This document shows, in pieces, positions 1 through 7,032 of a stretch of DNA of 8,171 nt (its first letter is position 1; every line of letters begins with the position of its first letter). The notes below the pieces were generated by a model that had not been told where the DNA came from, made no database searches, and saw only the letters and a program-made list of their open reading frames with translations. Both the position numbers and the translations under genes were made by a program. The DNA is from Candidatus Sulfotelmatobacter sp. (GTDB lineage Bacteria; Acidobacteriota; Terriglobia; Terriglobales; Acidobacteriaceae): assembly GCA_030049565.1 (NCBI GenBank), contig JASIKQ010000698.1, positions 1 through 8,171 on the forward strand, written 5' to 3'.

Positions 1-1073
1 GCGGAGCCAACGAGCAGGATTGCATTGGCTGCCACAACGGGGGTTCAAATATCACGCCCGCGCCTCCCAGCGTCTTCGCTGAGTACGCCGCACCTAAGGT
101 CGGGCATCCGTTCCCCACGCAGACAAATCCGCATGACGCCGCCGAAAGTGACCTACTGAACAACAACCGCCATGCTACCTGCGTCGATTGTCACAACGGC
201 CATGGATCCGCCCAGGTGCTATCTTTCCCACCGCCTCCTCTGATCCGTATTTCTCAAAAGGACGCTGCCGGAATCAGCGCCACCGACGGAAGGACGGTGG
301 TGGATCCCGCAGTCAATCAATATGAGAATTGCTTCCGTTGTCACGCAACCAGCGCCGGGAAGGCGGTTCGGCCGGTCTTCGGTTACCTTCCCGCGCGCGC
401 GGCTTCGGCAGGCGATCCGTTGAACATTGTGCCGCAATTCAGTGTCAGCGCCACTTCGAGCCATCCAGTTACGCACACGAGCAACAGTCCCCTGCCGCAG
501 CCCAGTCTACTGACGAACATGTTGAATCTCGACGGCCTAACGCCCGGGCGTCCGATGGGATCGCAGATTTTCTGTACGGACTGCCATAACAGCGACGACA
601 ATCGCGAATTCGGCGGTACCGGCCCCAACGGTCCGCATGGATCCAAGTGGACCCATATTCTGGAACGCCGCTACGAATTCAGCCAAGCGGTGATGCCCGG
701 CCAGCTGATCACGAATCTATTTCGGAACCCTGATCTGAGCGTGAACGGTCCCTATGCGCTTTGCGGCAAGTGCCATAGCCTGAGCAATATTATGACGAAC
801 AGCAGCTTCACCCAGCACCAGAGCCATATCACCGCCGGTTTCAGCTGCTCGGCTTGTCATACCGCCCACGGAATGGGAGGCAACAATCCGAGTATCAGCG
901 GCGAGCGGCTAGTGAATTTCGATGTCAACGTGGTTGGCCAGAACGGAGCCACGCCCATCACCTACAACCGCGCCACCAATACTTGCGTGCTGGCGTGCCA
1001 CGAGACCGCACATTACCCGAACGGTACCGTAAATGCCGCGAGGGTTAGTGGTTCGGGCGCGGTGAAGAAGTGA
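1..1073 (+). CDS. Multiheme c-type cytochrome, 3' part (5' end outside window)
   Basis: The reading frame is open from the left edge (first full codon at 3) to TGA at 1071-1073, so the GTG at 216 is not the true start. Seven heme attachment sites are visible: CIGCH (21-35), CVDCH (180-194), CFRCH (330-344), CTDCH (573-587), CGKCH (762-776), CSACH (846-860) and CVLACH (984-1001). The last has three residues between the cysteines. Many extra histidines (GHP before site 2, SHPVTH, GPHG, HQSH, CHTAHG, CHETAHY) could serve as distal ligands. The CxxCHxxHG pattern recalls paired-CXXCH cytochromes. Such proteins are exported and loaded with heme in the periplasm or outside the cell, where they carry electrons. 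The signal peptide would lie upstream and cannot be seen. The protein ends after a short basic tail (AVKK) with no membrane anchor. The next gene begins 10 nt later on the same strand. The electron donor and acceptor cannot be inferred. Confidence 0.9.
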   Translation, partial: GANEQDCIGCHNGGSNITPAPPSVFAEYAAPKVGHPFPTQTNPHDAAESDLLNNNRHATCVDCHNGHGSAQVLSFPPPPLIRISQKDAAGISATDGRTVVDPAVNQYENCFRCHATSAGKAVRPVFGYLPARAASAGDPLNIVPQFSVSATSSHPVTHTSNSPLPQPSLLTNMLNLDGLTPGRPMGSQIFCTDCHNSDDNREFGGTGPNGPHGSKWTHILERRYEFSQAVMPGQLITNLFRNPDLSVNGPYALCGKCHSLSNIMTNSSFTQHQSHITAGFSCSACHTAHGMGGNNPSISGERLVNFDVNVVGQNGATPITYNRATNTCVLACHETAHYPNGTVNAARVSGSGAVKK

Positions 1074-1083
1074 GAGCTTAACG

Positions 1084-2607
1084 ATGTCGACGGCAACCGC
1101 GGCGGCGACAGCTCTCGAAAAACCTGCCTTCATTCTCTCCAAAGTAGCCTATCCCGTCGCGTTGCTGGCTTCCTTGTCGATGTGGTTTCTAGCCATCCGG
1201 GCTCCTCTCTGGTTAGACGAGACGCTGGCCTACTGGCAAGTCAGCGGCGGCTTCGCGAAGATCTGGAGCCGCTCAGCGCTCATGCCTTCTTCGATCGGCT
1301 ATCTCTACACTCTTTGGTTCGCTAAATCGATTTTTGGCAGCCGGGAAATCGCGCTGAAGCTTCCCTCCACGCTGGCGATGTTTGGCGCCATCTACTTTTT
1401 GTTTCGCAGCGCCCGCGAGCTTTACGATCGGGAGACTGCGTATATCGCCTGCATCTTTTTTGCCTTGACTTACAACGTTGTATTTGCGGCAACCGATGCC
1501 CGCCCCTATACCTTTGCACTGCTGGCAACCAGTCTTGCAACTTTTGCCTTCATCCGGTGGATGGCCCTACACGAGATGCGGCAAGCGATTTTGTTCGGTG
1601 CCGCTGCGGCGGGAATTCTCTACTTTCATTATTTGTTCGGCGCCATCCTGCCCGCATTTGCGATTTATTATCTGGTGGCGCAACGCGGCTCCATCAAGAA
1701 AGATCTACAGCAACTGGCGGCTGCGCTCGCTACTTTTATTCTTGTCGCCCTTCCGCTGATGTACCGGGTTGCGAGCCTGTACCACACCCGGGAAACCCAC
1801 GTAGTCCAGGCGATGCCTCACCCGGTATTGACCGCGCTAAACACGCTCGCACCTTTACAAGTGCTAATCGGCTTTGTAATTACGGCCTTTATCGCCGCCC
1901 TGGTTCGAAAAATAAGATTCCCGGGTCGCGAGAGTTTTCCGGCTATCCTACTCGGTCCTGTGTTGGTCCTGGCGCCGATCACCGTCTTCTTAGGCGTCAG
2001 CGCTGTTACTCCAGTGCGTCTGGTCATCCCCCGCTATCTCACGGTCATAGCTCCAGGCAGCGCACTGACGTGGGCCTTGATGACGAGTTGGATCGACTCT
2101 CCCGTGTTGAGGAAGCTTTTTTGTGTGGGCCTAGTCGCACTCACGGTGTTTGAAGCCTACTCTTCACCGCTCTCGCGCCAGCACATGATCAACTTCAAAC
2201 AAGCGCACGCATTCGTAAACGCAAATATTGCCAAGCATGGAGATAAAGATAAAGATAAGGTCCCTGTTCTGGTTTGCAGCGCATTCATCGAGTCGGATTT
2301 CGAGCCCATGCCCACCGATCGCACCGGGGAAAATGCGCTGCTTTCGCAACTGGATTACTACTCGATTGACGCTCCAGTGGTCATGCTCCCGATCGATCTG
2401 AATGACCAGGCAATCCGGATGGGCAGCCAAACTGTTTTGGCGGCCGCACAGCGGGGCCAGCGGTTTCTTGTTGTAGCCCCCCCAACCTCCTATCCAACCG
2501 TGCAGTGGCTCATCAACTACTCGCGCGGCATGTTTACGGATTATCTGCTGGGAGTTTTCAACGAAATTATGGTGGTCGAATTCCGTCCCGTTGCGGGAGG
2601 TGACTAA
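1084..2607 (+). CDS. GT39/ArnT-like polytopic membrane glycosyltransferase
   Basis: This 507-residue protein has a first membrane segment at about residues 21-40, followed by a periplasmic loop with WLDETLAYW (D45-E46). That acidic pair sits where GT-C enzymes of the PMT/ArnT type hold their catalytic aspartate. Other family-like marks are FGSREIALKLPS (84-95) and TDARPY (137-142) before a later helix. Multiple hydrophobic helices run to about residue 360, and a soluble, probably periplasmic, C-terminal domain of about 130 residues follows. Known relatives move a sugar from a polyprenyl-phosphate donor to lipid A, a polysaccharide lipid or protein; the acceptor here is unknown. ATG 1084 lies 10 nt after the cytochrome stop with only a weak purine-rich stretch upstream, so co-transcription is likely. 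The stop (TAA 2605-2607) overlaps the next start by one base. A polymerase-like or other GT-C role is also possible. Confidence 0.8.
   Translation: MSTATAAATALEKPAFILSKVAYPVALLASLSMWFLAIRAPLWLDETLAYWQVSGGFAKIWSRSALMPSSIGYLYTLWFAKSIFGSREIALKLPSTLAMFGAIYFLFRSARELYDRETAYIACIFFALTYNVVFAATDARPYTFALLATSLATFAFIRWMALHEMRQAILFGAAAAGILYFHYLFGAILPAFAIYYLVAQRGSIKKDLQQLAAALATFILVALPLMYRVASLYHTRETHVVQAMPHPVLTALNTLAPLQVLIGFVITAFIAALVRKIRFPGRESFPAILLGPVLVLAPITVFLGVSAVTPVRLVIPRYLTVIAPGSALTWALMTSWIDSPVLRKLFCVGLVALTVFEAYSSPLSRQHMINFKQAHAFVNANIAKHGDKDKDKVPVLVCSAFIESDFEPMPTDRTGENALLSQLDYYSIDAPVVMLPIDLNDQAIRMGSQTVLAAAQRGQRFLVVAPPTSYPTVQWLINYSRGMFTDYLLGVFNEIMVVEFRPVAGGD
2242..2259 (+). repeat. Short GATAAA tandem repeat within the glycosyltransferase gene
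   Basis: GATAAA is repeated twice, followed by GATAAG, and encodes alternating Asp-Lys (DKDKDK) in the hydrophilic stretch just before the C-terminal domain. The unit is six bases, so copy-number change would keep the frame and only lengthen or shorten a charged linker. Confidence 0.6.
2595..2602 (+). promoter_or_regulatory. Strong ribosome binding site for the 2607 gene
   Basis: GGGAGGTG lies inside the last codons of the upstream glycosyltransferase gene, with its GGAGG core 6 nt before ATG 2607. This fixes the start and, with the TAATG overlap, points to translational coupling. No comparable site precedes the paralogous gene at 4097. Confidence 0.8.
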
Positions 2608-3932
2608 TGCCGCACACCTCGGCACAGGCAGCCGTGTGTCCCGATGCAACTGATCTGGCGGGCGGCATCTGTCTCCATGCAGTCGTTTTCGTGGTCGCGT
2701 TCGTGATTGTCTGTTCCCGGCGTCCTGACGCCGTACTCAATGCCCAGTTCTACGCCGAAGATGGCGCGGTTTGGTACTCCGATGCGTATCGGTTGGGCCT
2801 GCATTCCTTGATGATGCCGCAGTCCGGCTATTTGCATATACTCACTCGGCTGGTTGCTCTCTTTGCACTACTTTTCCCATTTTCATGGGCGCCATTGATA
2901 CTGAATCTCTCGGCTATAACGGTTCAAGTCTTGCCGGTGAATGTATTCCTTTCGTCGCGCTTCGCCGCTATAGCTTTCCCGCTGCGGTTGCTGGCGTGCT
3001 TTTTATATCTGGCCCTTCCTAACACGTTCGAGATTGACGCCAACGTGACTAACGTTCAGTGGCACCTAGCCTTGCTGGCTTGCCTTCTCCTGTTGGCTCG
3101 ACCAGCAAGAAGCAGGGGATGGAAGGTGTTCGACGCGGCTGTGCTGGTGTTGACTTCCTTCAGCAGCCCCATGGGTATACTGCTCGTTCCCGTAGCTGCC
3201 GTATTGTGGTGGAAGCGACGGAATACATGGTCAGCAGCCACGCTCGCGCTTCTTTCCCCTGGTGCCGTCGTTCAAGTGCTCACCGTACTCCTGCACTGGC
3301 AAAGCCGCCAAACACCGCACAGCAACTTGGCAGGCGAGACGATTCTTAATGGCGGAGCCAATGGCGCCAATGTTGTGCGCTTCGCCGCCATTATGGGACG
3401 GCAGGTATTTCTTTCTTCGTTGCTGGGGGTGAATACGCAGAACTGGCTCTTGCGTTTGGATGACTTGCATACTCTTGAAGCGATCGCCGCCGCTATAGGA
3501 TTCGCATTCTTACTGTATGGGCTTTGCTCTGGACCTATCGAGTTAAAGCTGTTTATTCTCTTTGCCCTTGCGGTGCTTACGCTCGGTCTCGTGAGCCCCC
3601 TTGCAGGCCCTCCCGATCACCCGCAATGGTACTGGCTGTGCACCCCGGGCTGCGGCAATCGTTACTACTTTCTGCCAATGCTGGCGTTTTTAGCTTCTTT
3701 GTTGTGGGTGGCCAGTCGTGCAGCCACTGCATCCGCTCTTCGTTCGCTGCGCGGTTTTGCAATTGTCCTGCTGCTCTTGCTGCCCATTGGAATCTATCGG
3801 GACTGGCACTATCCTCCCTACGTGAATTTTGACTTTCACGAATATGCTGAGAGGTTTGAGCGTGTTCCCTCCGGGACGAAAGTTATCATCCCGACCAACC
3901 CGGATTGGTTGATGGAGTTGCCCAAACACTAG
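2607..3932 (+). CDS. Polytopic 'AEDG' membrane protein, probable GT-C-like glycosyltransferase
   Basis: This 441-residue, very hydrophobic protein has a first helix at about 21-37, followed by FYAEDGAVWY (48-57). The acidic pair E51-D52 is placed like the catalytic loop of GT-C enzymes. Further marks are GYLHILTR (74-81), LPVNVFLSSR (109-118), PNTFEIDANVTNVQWH (138-153) with polar residues at a loop-helix edge, and GNRYYFLP before the last helices. A soluble tail of about 45 residues (YRDWHYPP to the end) closes the protein. I recognise the AEDG / GYLH / N-x-QWH pattern as that of a bacterial membrane-protein family usually annotated as hypothetical. The sugar-transfer role is inferred from topology, the acidic loop and the neighbours. 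The start is fixed by a strong ribosome binding site and a one-base overlap with the upstream stop. Its tandem copy lies 164 nt downstream. The tail reads PTNPDWLMEL, which differs from the PINPPGWSMQL of the copy. Confidence 0.72.
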   Translation: MPHTSAQAAVCPDATDLAGGICLHAVVFVVAFVIVCSRRPDAVLNAQFYAEDGAVWYSDAYRLGLHSLMMPQSGYLHILTRLVALFALLFPFSWAPLILNLSAITVQVLPVNVFLSSRFAAIAFPLRLLACFLYLALPNTFEIDANVTNVQWHLALLACLLLLARPARSRGWKVFDAAVLVLTSFSSPMGILLVPVAAVLWWKRRNTWSAATLALLSPGAVVQVLTVLLHWQSRQTPHSNLAGETILNGGANGANVVRFAAIMGRQVFLSSLLGVNTQNWLLRLDDLHTLEAIAAAIGFAFLLYGLCSGPIELKLFILFALAVLTLGLVSPLAGPPDHPQWYWLCTPGCGNRYYFLPMLAFLASLLWVASRAATASALRSLRGFAIVLLLLLPIGIYRDWHYPPYVNFDFHEYAERFERVPSGTKVIIPTNPDWLMELPKH

Positions 3933-4096
3933 CGTTCCGTCATGCTTCTGGTGGAATTCCGTGACCACCGGCTCTGGGTGTAGGCGTTCGTGATTGTTTT
4001 GAACGGACTGGTGCGAATTATGCGCGTTCTCAACCCGTAGCGGTAGCGGCTCTATTTTTAGGCGTTCTGGTTCTCTCACCCATGTAAACTCTGCCT
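3933..4096 (+). other. Spacer between tandem paralogues with possible gene remnants
   Basis: This 164-nt stretch has no convincing gene, terminator or promoter. The mini-frame 3942-3983 ends ...LLVEFRDHRLWV-stop, which resembles the end of the upstream glycosyltransferase (MVVEFRPVAGGD-stop) and shares GAATTCCGT with it. Just after, GCGTTCGTGATTGT (3984-3997) is identical to 2697-2710 inside the first helix of the preceding gene. TAGGCGTTC occurs at 3981-3989 and again at 4059-4067. These echoes suggest duplication followed by deletion, but each is short. An in-frame stop at 4085-4087 bounds the start of the next gene. Confidence 0.4.
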
Positions 4097-5426
4097 ATGA
4101 ATAGCAAGACAGGCAGTGAAGCTGCGTTGTTCCCGAGCCGCGTACGGTCCCATGAAGGCTTGACTGGCGATGCAGACAGTCCGCTGCGGCAGGGGCACCG
4201 TATAGCATTTCATGCCATCATCTTTCTGACTGCATTTCTGATCGTCTTCTCGCGCCGCCCTGATGCGGTGCTCCACGCGCAGTTTTTCGCCGAAGATGGG
4301 AAAGTTTGGTATCACGATGCGTATCAGTTCGAACTCTATTCCTTGCTCTTGCCGTATGCAGGGTACCTGCACACGCTCACCCGGCTCATTGCTCTGCTGA
4401 CACTGTTTTTCCCGTTCTCTCTAGCTCCGCTTGTGGTGAATCTGTGCGCCATGACGGTTCAAATCCTGCCGGTGAATGTATTCCTTTCGTCTCGGTTTTC
4501 TAACCTAGGAATTGCAGCGCGGTCCCTTGCGGGCTTCTTGTATCTGGCCCTTCCCAACAGCCACGAGATCGACGCAAACATTTCGAATATCCAGTGGCAT
4601 CTGGGGTTGCTAGCCTGCTTGCTCCTGCTGGCTCGACCAGCAAGCACTCGTGGATGGAGATTCTTTGATGGCATCGTGTTGGTGCTGATTTCCCTCAACG
4701 GAGTGATGGGAATCGTATTGGTGCCTCTGGCTGTTATTTTGTGGTGGAGACGCCGGAATCTCTGGCCAGGGATGCCGTTTGTACCACTCGTGCCAGGGGC
4801 CGTGATTCAGGCGTTCACCGTCCTGCTTTCGAGATCGCGCCCCCGTGGACCCGACGGCGCAAGTTTCGCCCGCTTCATCAGCATTGTGGGACGACAGGTA
4901 TTTCTTGGTTCGTTGGTAGGCAAAAGAACCCTTGATGAGCTTGTCATCCGCTATTCTGCCGGCGCCTTGTTCTTAGTTGAGGTGATTGCTATCGCAGTAG
5001 GGCTGGGTCTCTTACTGTATGCGCTTCGATATGGCCCTACCGAGCTGAGGCTGTTTATTTTGTTCGCCGCCGCCGTATTTGCCCTATGCCTGATGCGGCC
5101 TCTTCTTGCTCCGCCCGACCAGTTGCAGTGGGATTTCTTGATCCGTCCAGGCGACGGCAATCGTTATTTCTTCCTACCCATGCTTGCCTTCTTGGCTTCG
5201 CTGTTCTGGATGGTGGCTGATACTGCGGTACCCCGAAATGCGCTATCTTGCGGGGTTGCTGCTCCTGCTGTTGCCCGTCGGAATCCTTCAGGACTGGCGC
5301 TATCCTCCTTTCGAGGATTTTCATTTTCAGGAATATGCTGCCCAGTTCGAGCGCGCGCCGTTGGGAACTAAAATCACTATTCCTATCAACCCGCCGGGCT
5401 GGTCAATGCAGCTTACAAAACGCTAG
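4097..5426 (+). pseudogene. Frameshifted tandem paralogue of the 2607 'AEDG' membrane protein gene
   Basis: The frame from ATG 4097 encodes the same protein type as the 2607 gene: SRRPDAVLHAQFFAEDG, GYLHTLTR, LPVNVFLSSR, PNSHEIDANISNIQWH and GNRYFFLP. By eye, 65 of 94 residues match over residues 41-134. After LFWMVADTA (about 5227) the homology leaves this frame, which runs 44 or so unrelated residues to a stop at 5371. It resumes in the next frame as MRYLAGLLLLLLPVGILQDWRYPP and on to PINPPGWSMQLTKR, ending at TAG 5424-5426. Dropping one base from CCCC at 5231-5234 gives a single 442-residue frame, against 441 for the sister gene. The start is bounded by a stop at 4085 and lacks a ribosome binding site. 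It could be a recent pseudogene, a sequence error or a programmed +1 shift; the well-kept C-terminal part argues that any damage is recent. Confidence 0.75.
5231..5234 (+). other. Probable frameshift point (CCCC run)
   Basis: The upstream frame reads GTA CCC CGA AAT here, and the frame carrying the conserved C-terminus reads CCC GAA ATG. A one-base indel in this run, or a +1 slip of the proline tRNA at CCC with CGA next, joins the two frames as ...DTAVPEMRYLAG... The homologous crossover could lie anywhere from about 5216 to 5240; this run is the best single candidate. Confidence 0.5.
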
Positions 5427-5464
5427 AAGGTTGCGTCCATGTCCAAATTGCAAGCGAAGCTCTC

Positions 5465-6940
5465 TCACTTCGAGTCTGCGAAGAGGTTTTGCCGCGTTCT
5501 CTTCAAAAAATCTAGTTTTTCCTGGAGGTGTGTATTCTCTGGCTCCGGATAAATTTGCGCATACCGGTTGCACTCCCGCATGTCGCCAATGGCGAGATAG
5601 CAATTCTTCCATTGTTGTTTCACGTTGGGCCACCCCGCCATTTCGCGGCGCATTTGTTTCCCGGGTTCGATCGTGCCTAACAGGGACACCCCAAGAATCA
5701 CAACAAGTGCATTTCGCGCGATCGTATTGGAAATCCCAAGCAGGGCAAAATATAGGCCCAATAACCCCAGATTCAGATAGATAACGTAGCGTGACGATTG
5801 GGCATGCTCGATCCCCAGGCACAACCTGCCATATGCAGTGCTCAGGCAAAACAACAAGCAAAAGGTAGTCATAATTGCGATCGTTGCATGCCTGGTCCAT
5901 TGCCCACTTCGTGCGCGCAACAAACCTCTAGCACTTAAAGCGAGCGAAGCCAGCAAAGCGCAGACCACCACCAGTCCCACCACTGTTGGCAAGGCATTGG
6001 TTCCCCGGGCATCGAAGGACAGGGAAAACATCAAGGCCACGTACCAGGCGTAATCGGTAAGCGACGACAAGTGAAAGGAGAAGCAATCTGCAGCAGGTTG
6101 CAACGTGTACCCGATGAAAAATGAACCAAAAGATGCTAGAGAGAGAAGCAATGCCAACACAAAATAGATGCGTCCCCTTTCGGCATCTCGCAGATTCACC
6201 CAATAGTCGATGGCCAGGAGCAAAGGCGTCAGAAGACCGAGGAATAGGCCGAACCCGGTGTAAATCGTGAGGAAGTTAATCGTCAGCACCAGTCCGTATC
6301 GAAGCAGCAAATGGCGGCAGGTCCACGCCAGGCAGTAGAGCACAATTAAGAGCAAAGGCAGTGGGCCGTGGGCGAAGTTGGCGGTGACGAACAATGTCTC
6401 GTACTGTAGCGGACTCAAGAAAACAAGCGGAATGATCACATCCGAATAGGAGAGGCGGCCGTACAGCCTCTTTTTCAACCACAGGGCGCAAAGCGCAGCA
6501 ATAAGAATTATGCCGCCCACAAAAAACGATTCGGTCCTGCTATTCCAGCGGAAAAGCGGCTCTGCCAGCAATTCCAGCAATGCTCCAACTCCCTGGCGAT
6601 GGGGGCCATGCTGCCAAGAAAACATCTGCCATAAGGAATGATGTTGAAACAACGTGGCATCGTTAAAGTCCCATTGATCCGAAAAGAAGATGTTCACCGC
6701 ATATTCGGAGATAGTTGTGAAAAATCTATCCGCAAGCAGGAGAAAAACGATCCCCACGAGTAGCAGTTCAGCACAATGAATAACGGTGTCAGGCGCCAAC
6801 TGAAGCCTGGGAAACGAAAGTGCTGTTGCCAGAGGCTTAGAGCGAAGAGAGGCAGCGGTTTCTCGTGGCCTGGTTGCTTGCTCGCTAGTAGTCACAGTTC
6901 CTTTTGGACGTGTGCCAATCTCACCAATCGCATGATACAT
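5465..6940 (-). CDS. Polytopic membrane protein with SDQWDF loop, probable GT-C-like glycosyltransferase
   Basis: From ATG 6940 the product is 491 residues. A basic, polar N-terminal stretch of about 55 residues leads to a first helix at about 57-70, then a loop with FFSDQWDF (85-92) and SWQHGPHRQG (108-117). The acidic residues D88 and D91 sit where GT-C enzymes keep their catalytic acid. About ten further hydrophobic segments follow, then a soluble tail of about 65 residues rich in charged and aromatic residues (GWPNVKQQWKNCY). The SDQWDF and GPHRQG pair recalls an uncharacterised membrane family; the sugar-transfer role is inferred from topology and neighbours. The start is uncertain. TTG 7036 would overlap the upstream stop as TTGA but adds 32 atypical residues. 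GTG 6895 follows AAAAGGA at a tight 3-nt spacing. No strong ribosome binding site precedes ATG 6940. The gene follows the GT39-like gene on the same strand and faces the 4097 gene across a 38-nt gap. Confidence 0.7.
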   Translation of the reverse strand: MYHAIGEIGTRPKGTVTTSEQATRPRETAASLRSKPLATALSFPRLQLAPDTVIHCAELLLVGIVFLLLADRFFTTISEYAVNIFFSDQWDFNDATLFQHHSLWQMFSWQHGPHRQGVGALLELLAEPLFRWNSRTESFFVGGIILIAALCALWLKKRLYGRLSYSDVIIPLVFLSPLQYETLFVTANFAHGPLPLLLIVLYCLAWTCRHLLLRYGLVLTINFLTIYTGFGLFLGLLTPLLLAIDYWVNLRDAERGRIYFVLALLLSLASFGSFFIGYTLQPAADCFSFHLSSLTDYAWYVALMFSLSFDARGTNALPTVVGLVVVCALLASLALSARGLLRARSGQWTRHATIAIMTTFCLLFCLSTAYGRLCLGIEHAQSSRYVIYLNLGLLGLYFALLGISNTIARNALVVILGVSLLGTIEPGKQMRREMAGWPNVKQQWKNCYLAIGDMRECNRYAQIYPEPENTHLQEKLDFLKRTRQNLFADSK

Positions 6941-6941
6941 A

Positions 6942-6956
6942 GAACCGGGTCGGTTC
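6942..6956 (-). repeat. Perfect 6-bp inverted repeat next to the start of the SDQWDF gene
   Basis: GAACCG and CGGTTC flank a 3-nt centre, one base upstream of ATG 6940 on the minus strand. No T-run follows it in the minus direction and only A residues follow in the plus direction, so it does not read as an intrinsic terminator. It could be an operator or a small RNA hairpin that would hinder initiation at 6940; it could also be chance. Confidence 0.4.
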
Positions 6957-7032
6957 AAAAGAACACGCCGTCGAGGGTTACAAAATCGGCCATGAGGCTC
7001 TCGGGACGACGACGGACAGGCATTGATCGGTG

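Noticed and set aside
216..1073. Cytochrome gene starting at GTG 216
   Set aside because: Two further CXXCH sites lie upstream in the same open frame (21-35 and 180-194), so the gene continues past the left edge.
1557..2153. Plus-strand open frame of 198 codons inside the GT39-like gene
   Set aside because: A shadow in another frame of a well-supported membrane protein gene; composition is Arg/Ser/Pro-rich and no family resemblance is seen.
2164..2649. Minus-strand open frame of 161 codons
   Set aside because: Antisense to the C-terminal domain of the GT39-like gene and to the coupled start of the next gene; no independent coding evidence.
3994..4022. TTGTTT ... ATTATG as a promoter for the 4097 gene
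   Set aside because: 17-nt spacing is right, but both boxes match the consensus weakly, and similar matches are expected by chance in this spacer.
5454..5471. CGAAG...CTTCG pairing near the convergent gene ends, as a terminator
   Set aside because: Only a 5-bp stem with an 8-nt loop and no T-run on either strand; it also overlaps the end of the minus-strand gene.
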